DNA of 9,747 bases, from the NCBI GenBank assembly GCA_030642425.1, contig DAOWNU010000040.1, positions 1 to 9,747 of the forward strand, read 5' to 3'. The DNA comes from a bacterium. Its GTDB lineage: Bacteria; UBP14; UBA6098. The notes under the pieces were generated by a model, which was not told the origin of the DNA, did not search any database, and saw only the letters and a list, made by a program, of their open reading frames with translations. A program made the translations under genes and the position numbers. Position 1 is the stretch's first letter; every line of letters starts with the position of its first letter. Below, one piece after another: positions 6,674 to 9,747 of the stretch.

Positions 6674-9532
6674 ATGAAATACAAATGGATCCTGCTATTC
6701 GTATCAATTCTCGCTCTCACTATTTCGGCGGACACCGGCGAATACGGTGTTAAAGAGATAGGTGCCGGCCTCTCGGGCGTGGCGCGGTATCGCGACGCCG
6801 GAACTGTCCTGCTGAATCCCGCAAGCGTGGGGCTTATTCGGGCAAACTGCTTTACAGCAAGCTACAGCAGGCTGGCGTGGGGAATCGGAAGCTCGAAAAT
6901 CGAACGCGGGATGGGCAGCTATGTCTTTCGCAGACAGGGAATCGGCGCCGCCGCGCTGAGTTTCACTATCCTAAATCAGGATATCAGCTATTATTCCCGC
7001 CTCGGCCTTACAATTACCCCGGAACTGCGGATTTTCGGCAGGCAGACGTCCCTCGGGATCACGGGCAATTGGTATCAAACCGGATACAGACCTTCGCAGT
7101 TCGAGGGACACGATATCGGCCCGGACCCGATATTCGAGGAGGGCACGCAAAAGGACGCCTTCGGCGTTTCCGCCGGGTTGATGACAAATATCTATCGCGA
7201 TCTTTGGTTCGGTTTTGTCGCGCGCGATATCAACGAACCCAACCTCGCTTTTCAGGATACCGTGGGCTACGGCAAACGCCCGCTGGAGATTCAGGGCGGT
7301 TTCTATTATCCCGTGGATTGGTTTCTCAAGCCCAGCCTGAGCCTTCTCTGGCGCAACGAGACGATCAATGAAAAGGATTTTATCCGCCTGCGCGCGGGCA
7401 CCGAGGCCTATCTTCCGAGGGGCATTCGTATGCGCGCGGGCTACGACGGCACGGGCCTGGATTTCGGGATGACCCTGCACGCCGGTTCCCTTTTCGGCGG
7501 GATGGACATAGACTACGCGCTCGTCTATCCGCTCGAAAAAGACCTTGCCGAGGCGGGGGCGCTGAGCCATCATTTCGGCCTCACCGTGTGGGGGATCGAG
7601 CGTAGGCCGAAAACCGTGGACCTTGTCGCGGAGAGCATATCGCCAAAAGGAAACCTTATGCCCGGAGTCAAAGGCGAGATTGTCGGGATGTTCTACAATC
7701 GCGGCAAGGAACGCTCCGAAGGTTTTTCTGTAACGCTGGCGGTTCAGGACCCGGCGGGGAAATGGAAAATAGTCTATCCGGTAAAATATCTCGACGGCAT
7801 GACTCCGGACAGCATGGCCGCGCTGTCCTGGCAGTGGAAACCGGAAGTGGCCGGAAGCTATACAATTCGCATGACAATCGACGACGACGGCCGGAACATG
7901 CCCGAAATCAACGGCGTTATAGACGAGCGAAAAGAGGACAATAACTCGGTCGAAAAAATCGTGGAGGCGATATTCGCGGGTGAAATGGAATTCGCGCTGG
8001 CGGAACGCAAGGGCTGGGTTACGCGGGTGGACTATCTGATGGAAGAAATGCCGCTTGTCCCGATAATTTTCCACGAGCCGGGCGATATCGAGATCGACTC
8101 GGTGGAAACGGAGATGTTGAAGATTTATGCCGAGCGTCTCGGTTTCAATCCGGACGCGCGTCTTGTTATCGAAGGCTTTTTCGATCCCAGCGACGAGGTC
8201 GCCTGCACCGCGGGCGCGGAGCTTGCGATGCTGCGAGCGGAGAGCGTAAGGGATTTATTGATAGAGATCGCCCCGCAACTCGAGAGCCAGATAAAGATCG
8301 CAAACCAAATCGAGTGCGCCGAGCCGGTCTATCGAATCGACCCGGCGAAAGTATCCAGAGATTCATCTCTTATCGCGGAGGAGAACCGCAGAACGGAATT
8401 GAGTACCGAATTCCCGAATATCGAAAAGATGTTTGCGGAATACGAACTTCCAACCGGTCAGTTGGAAATGCCGCCGCACATAGAATTCGACGACAGCGCG
8501 GTTGCGATACTCAAGCGGAACGAACACGCCGTAATCCTTATCGAGGGCGGATTTGCCGAAGGCGAGGATTCGGTTTCCGGCCTGTTGCGCGCGGACAAAC
8601 TGCGCGCGGCAATTCGCAGTTTCGACCCGACTATCCTTGCAGGGAAGATCAGGCTCGTGCCCGGCTGGAACGGCCCCCGTGTGAAAGCGATTTTTACGGG
8701 GGAAGGCATTCTCTGGTCGCCGACGTTGTCCCTGCCGAGTATAATGGCTTATGAAAATCTCGAACCGCCCGTGAACACGATATTCGTTACAACTCGCGGC
8801 TTCGAGGGCGCAAAGGTCGATAGCAGCATGGTGGACATCATTTCACCGGGGGGAAATCATATTAGAAATATCTACCGCGGCCCCGGTCTTCCACCTTCGG
8901 AAATTGGATGGGATTGGCTCGACGAGGGCGGACACCTGATCACGCCCGATTCATGGGTGCGGGTTCGCGGAGTCGTCTATATCGACGGCTCGCCTCTGGT
9001 CTATCGTTCCGAGGGCAAAGAAGGCCGGATGTGCGTCCGCGTGAAAGATGTGCAGAGGAGAATAAGCAAACTGCTCGTTGTCCAGTTCGTTTTCGACGAA
9101 GACGCGCCGACCAGCCATTATCTCGAAAGCCGCCTGGACGGCCTCGCCAACGACATCATCCATCAGGCGATAGCGAAATTGTCGCCGATGGCCGGATTGA
9201 AAGGCCACACGGACGCGATTGGCAAGGCGCAATATAACATGCAGCTCTCTATCCGCCGCTCCGACAAGGAATTGAAGGTTCTGCGCCTGTATATGATGCA
9301 CTATCTGGAGGCAAAAAACTCCGCGGAACTGGATTCCTGGCTTGCGGAAAAAGGCGTTTCGATTTCCTCCGAAGGCTTCGGCGCAAATCGGCCTTATACG
9401 ATACAGAGCATCACGGCGGAAGGAATACCAACGATCCTCGGGGACAACGCCACCCCGAGAGGCCGGACGGTCAACCGCAGGGTAACTGTGGAGCACAGCC
9501 TCGATGAAGAATCGAAATACAGGAATAATTAA
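6674..9532 (+). CDS. Outer-membrane PorV/UPF0164-like barrel fused to CARDB and OmpA-like peptidoglycan-binding domains
   Basis: A 952-residue envelope protein. The signal peptide is residues 1-19 (cleavage ISA before DT). Residues 20 to about 310 look like an outer-membrane beta-barrel: GAGLSGVARYRDAGTVLLNPAS (from residue 30), with N48-P49-A50, matches the N-terminal hallmark of PorV/PorQ/UPF0164 proteins. Residues about 314-434 resemble a CARDB domain (D316-L-V-A-E start, N-R-G, ending in EDNNSVEK). Residues about 455-580 are an OmpA C-like domain that keeps D504, R521 (LAMLRAESV) and N571-R-R. Residues about 602-682 are a shorter, eroded copy (Asp replaced by A628, R639 kept). Residues about 700-780 look Ig/FlgD-like. 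Residues 800-942 are a good OmpA domain: GHTDAIG (844-850), LSIRR, GFGANRPY and NRRV. D847 and R862 are 15 residues apart, as are the two diaminopimelate-binding residues described for Acinetobacter OmpA (D271, R286). Likely role: an outer-membrane anchor gripping peptidoglycan, perhaps the partner of the giant protein upstream (inference). Confidence 0.9.
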   Translation: MKYKWILLFVSILALTISADTGEYGVKEIGAGLSGVARYRDAGTVLLNPASVGLIRANCFTASYSRLAWGIGSSKIERGMGSYVFRRQGIGAAALSFTILNQDISYYSRLGLTITPELRIFGRQTSLGITGNWYQTGYRPSQFEGHDIGPDPIFEEGTQKDAFGVSAGLMTNIYRDLWFGFVARDINEPNLAFQDTVGYGKRPLEIQGGFYYPVDWFLKPSLSLLWRNETINEKDFIRLRAGTEAYLPRGIRMRAGYDGTGLDFGMTLHAGSLFGGMDIDYALVYPLEKDLAEAGALSHHFGLTVWGIERRPKTVDLVAESISPKGNLMPGVKGEIVGMFYNRGKERSEGFSVTLAVQDPAGKWKIVYPVKYLDGMTPDSMAALSWQWKPEVAGSYTIRMTIDDDGRNMPEINGVIDERKEDNNSVEKIVEAIFAGEMEFALAERKGWVTRVDYLMEEMPLVPIIFHEPGDIEIDSVETEMLKIYAERLGFNPDARLVIEGFFDPSDEVACTAGAELAMLRAESVRDLLIEIAPQLESQIKIANQIECAEPVYRIDPAKVSRDSSLIAEENRRTELSTEFPNIEKMFAEYELPTGQLEMPPHIEFDDSAVAILKRNEHAVILIEGGFAEGEDSVSGLLRADKLRAAIRSFDPTILAGKIRLVPGWNGPRVKAIFTGEGILWSPTLSLPSIMAYENLEPPVNTIFVTTRGFEGAKVDSSMVDIISPGGNHIRNIYRGPGLPPSEIGWDWLDEGGHLITPDSWVRVRGVVYIDGSPLVYRSEGKEGRMCVRVKDVQRRISKLLVVQFVFDEDAPTSHYLESRLDGLANDIIHQAIAKLSPMAGLKGHTDAIGKAQYNMQLSIRRSDKELKVLRLYMMHYLEAKNSAELDSWLAEKGVSISSEGFGANRPYTIQSITAEGIPTILGDNATPRGRTVNRRVTVEHSLDEESKYRNN

Positions 9533-9558
9533 GGCTCTTGTGTAAAAAATATAAGTTG

Positions 9559-9581
9559 GTTTGTAAATCTATCTTACAAAC
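9559..9581 (+). terminator. Weak AT-rich hairpin after the last gene, possible terminator
   Basis: GTTTGTAA (9559-9566) pairs with TTACAAAC (9574-9581) around a 7-nt loop, starting 27 bp after the stop codon. The stem is AT-rich and no U-tract follows, so it is not a standard intrinsic terminator. It is the only stem-loop I see here that could end the transcript or protect its 3' end. Confidence 0.25.
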
Positions 9582-9610
9582 AAAACTCTTTGTGTGTTTA
9601 TGTAGAGAAT

Positions 9611-9665
9611 GTCAAAAACCAAAATCCAAATGCCAAATGAAACTCAAAGCCCAAATGCCCGAATG
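9611..9665. repeat. Degenerate CCAAATG-type short repeat
   Basis: Units of about 7 bp follow one another: CCAAAAT (9619-9625), CCAAATG (9626-9632), CCAAATG (9633-9639), then after a diverged unit CCAAATG (9651-9657) and CCCGAATG. This CAAATG-rich text resembles non-coding dispersed repeats I associate with other bacterial intergenic regions. It has no coding potential. Confidence 0.5.
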
Positions 9666-9678
9666 ACAGAATAATAAA

Positions 9679-9747
9679 GGTAATTAGGTAATAGTAATAG
9701 GAAATAGATAATAGATAATAGGTAATAGGTAATAGGTAGTAGTAGTA
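9679..9747. repeat. Heptamer tandem repeat (GRTAATA), continues past the window edge
   Basis: About ten units of a 7-bp motif run to the right edge: GGTAATT, then an extra A, GGTAATA, a 6-bp GTAATA, GGAAATA, GATAATA twice, GGTAATA twice, GGTAGTA and GTAGTA. Most units are 7 bp, two are 6 bp and one is 8 bp. It is strongly G+A/T-biased on this strand. The total length is unknown because it runs off the window. Confidence 0.75.

Noticed and set aside
6489..6677. A 62-codon frame starting MKKHKYTVIARRRRER
   Set aside because: It is mostly translation of the palindromic dispersed repeat (6510-6604), a known source of false small genes, and it overlaps the start of the next real gene without a ribosome site.
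6971..8074. A 367-codon open frame on the minus strand opposite the barrel-OmpA gene
   Set aside because: It lies wholly inside a plus-strand gene with clear signal peptide and domains; its translation is rich in His, Arg and Phe, with no recognisable motif or ribosome site. It is a shadow of the coding strand.
9679..9747. Heptamer array considered as a CRISPR array or an origin with iterons
   Set aside because: Units are only 7 bp with no spacers, and there is no cas gene, replication initiator gene or recognisable DnaA box nearby.

Overview
The window looks like a chromosomal segment from a Gram-negative-type (diderm) bacterium, most likely an uncultured lineage of the broad Bacteroidetes/FCB neighbourhood (for example WOR-3, Zixibacteria or Cloacimonetes-like groups). 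This rests on three things: a giant secreted protein built of tandem Ig-like modules that ends in an SPNGDG-type (FlgD-like/CHU_C-like) C-terminal domain, a PorV/UPF0164-like outer-membrane barrel carrying OmpA peptidoglycan-binding domains, and dispersed non-coding repeats of a kind common in such genomes. The phylum assignment is inference only. The coding sequence is fairly GC-rich with many Asp, Ile and Gly codons, and the gene-free edges are AT-rich.

Layout. Bases 1-161 hold a near-consensus sigma70-type promoter (TTGACC, 17 bp, TATAAT). Two copies of a 14-bp perfect palindrome lie on its -10 and start region, 20 bp apart. A short reading frame on the minus strand at the extreme left may be the start of a divergent gene (weak call). 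Bases 162-566 encode a 134-residue helical protein with an AT-hook-like basic motif. Its stop overlaps by four bases (GTGA) the GTG start of a 1969-residue exported protein (563-6472) with eight alternating A/B pairs of Ig-like modules, a ninth B-like module, a further beta domain and the C-terminal FlgD/CHU_C-like domain. A 201-bp gap follows, carrying a 95-bp palindromic dispersed repeat (MITE/REP-like). Bases 6674-9532 encode a 952-residue outer-membrane protein: PorV-like barrel, CARDB-like domain, two divergent OmpA-like domains, an Ig/FlgD-like domain and a well-conserved OmpA domain. The last 215 bp are non-coding and hold a weak hairpin, a CCAAATG-type degenerate repeat and a heptamer (GRTAATA) tandem repeat that runs off the edge.

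Working model (inference). The small AT-hook-like protein may regulate its own promoter and, through the overlap, the giant surface protein. The barrel-OmpA protein may help export or hold the giant protein at the cell surface while gripping peptidoglycan. This would be similar in logic, though not shown to be homologous in detail, to the adhesin plus SprF/PorP-type partner pairs of Bacteroidetes type IX secretion. All the other long open frames in the window, including a 367-codon one opposite the third gene, look like shadows of these genes. I saw no tRNA, rRNA, CRISPR array or transposase gene.
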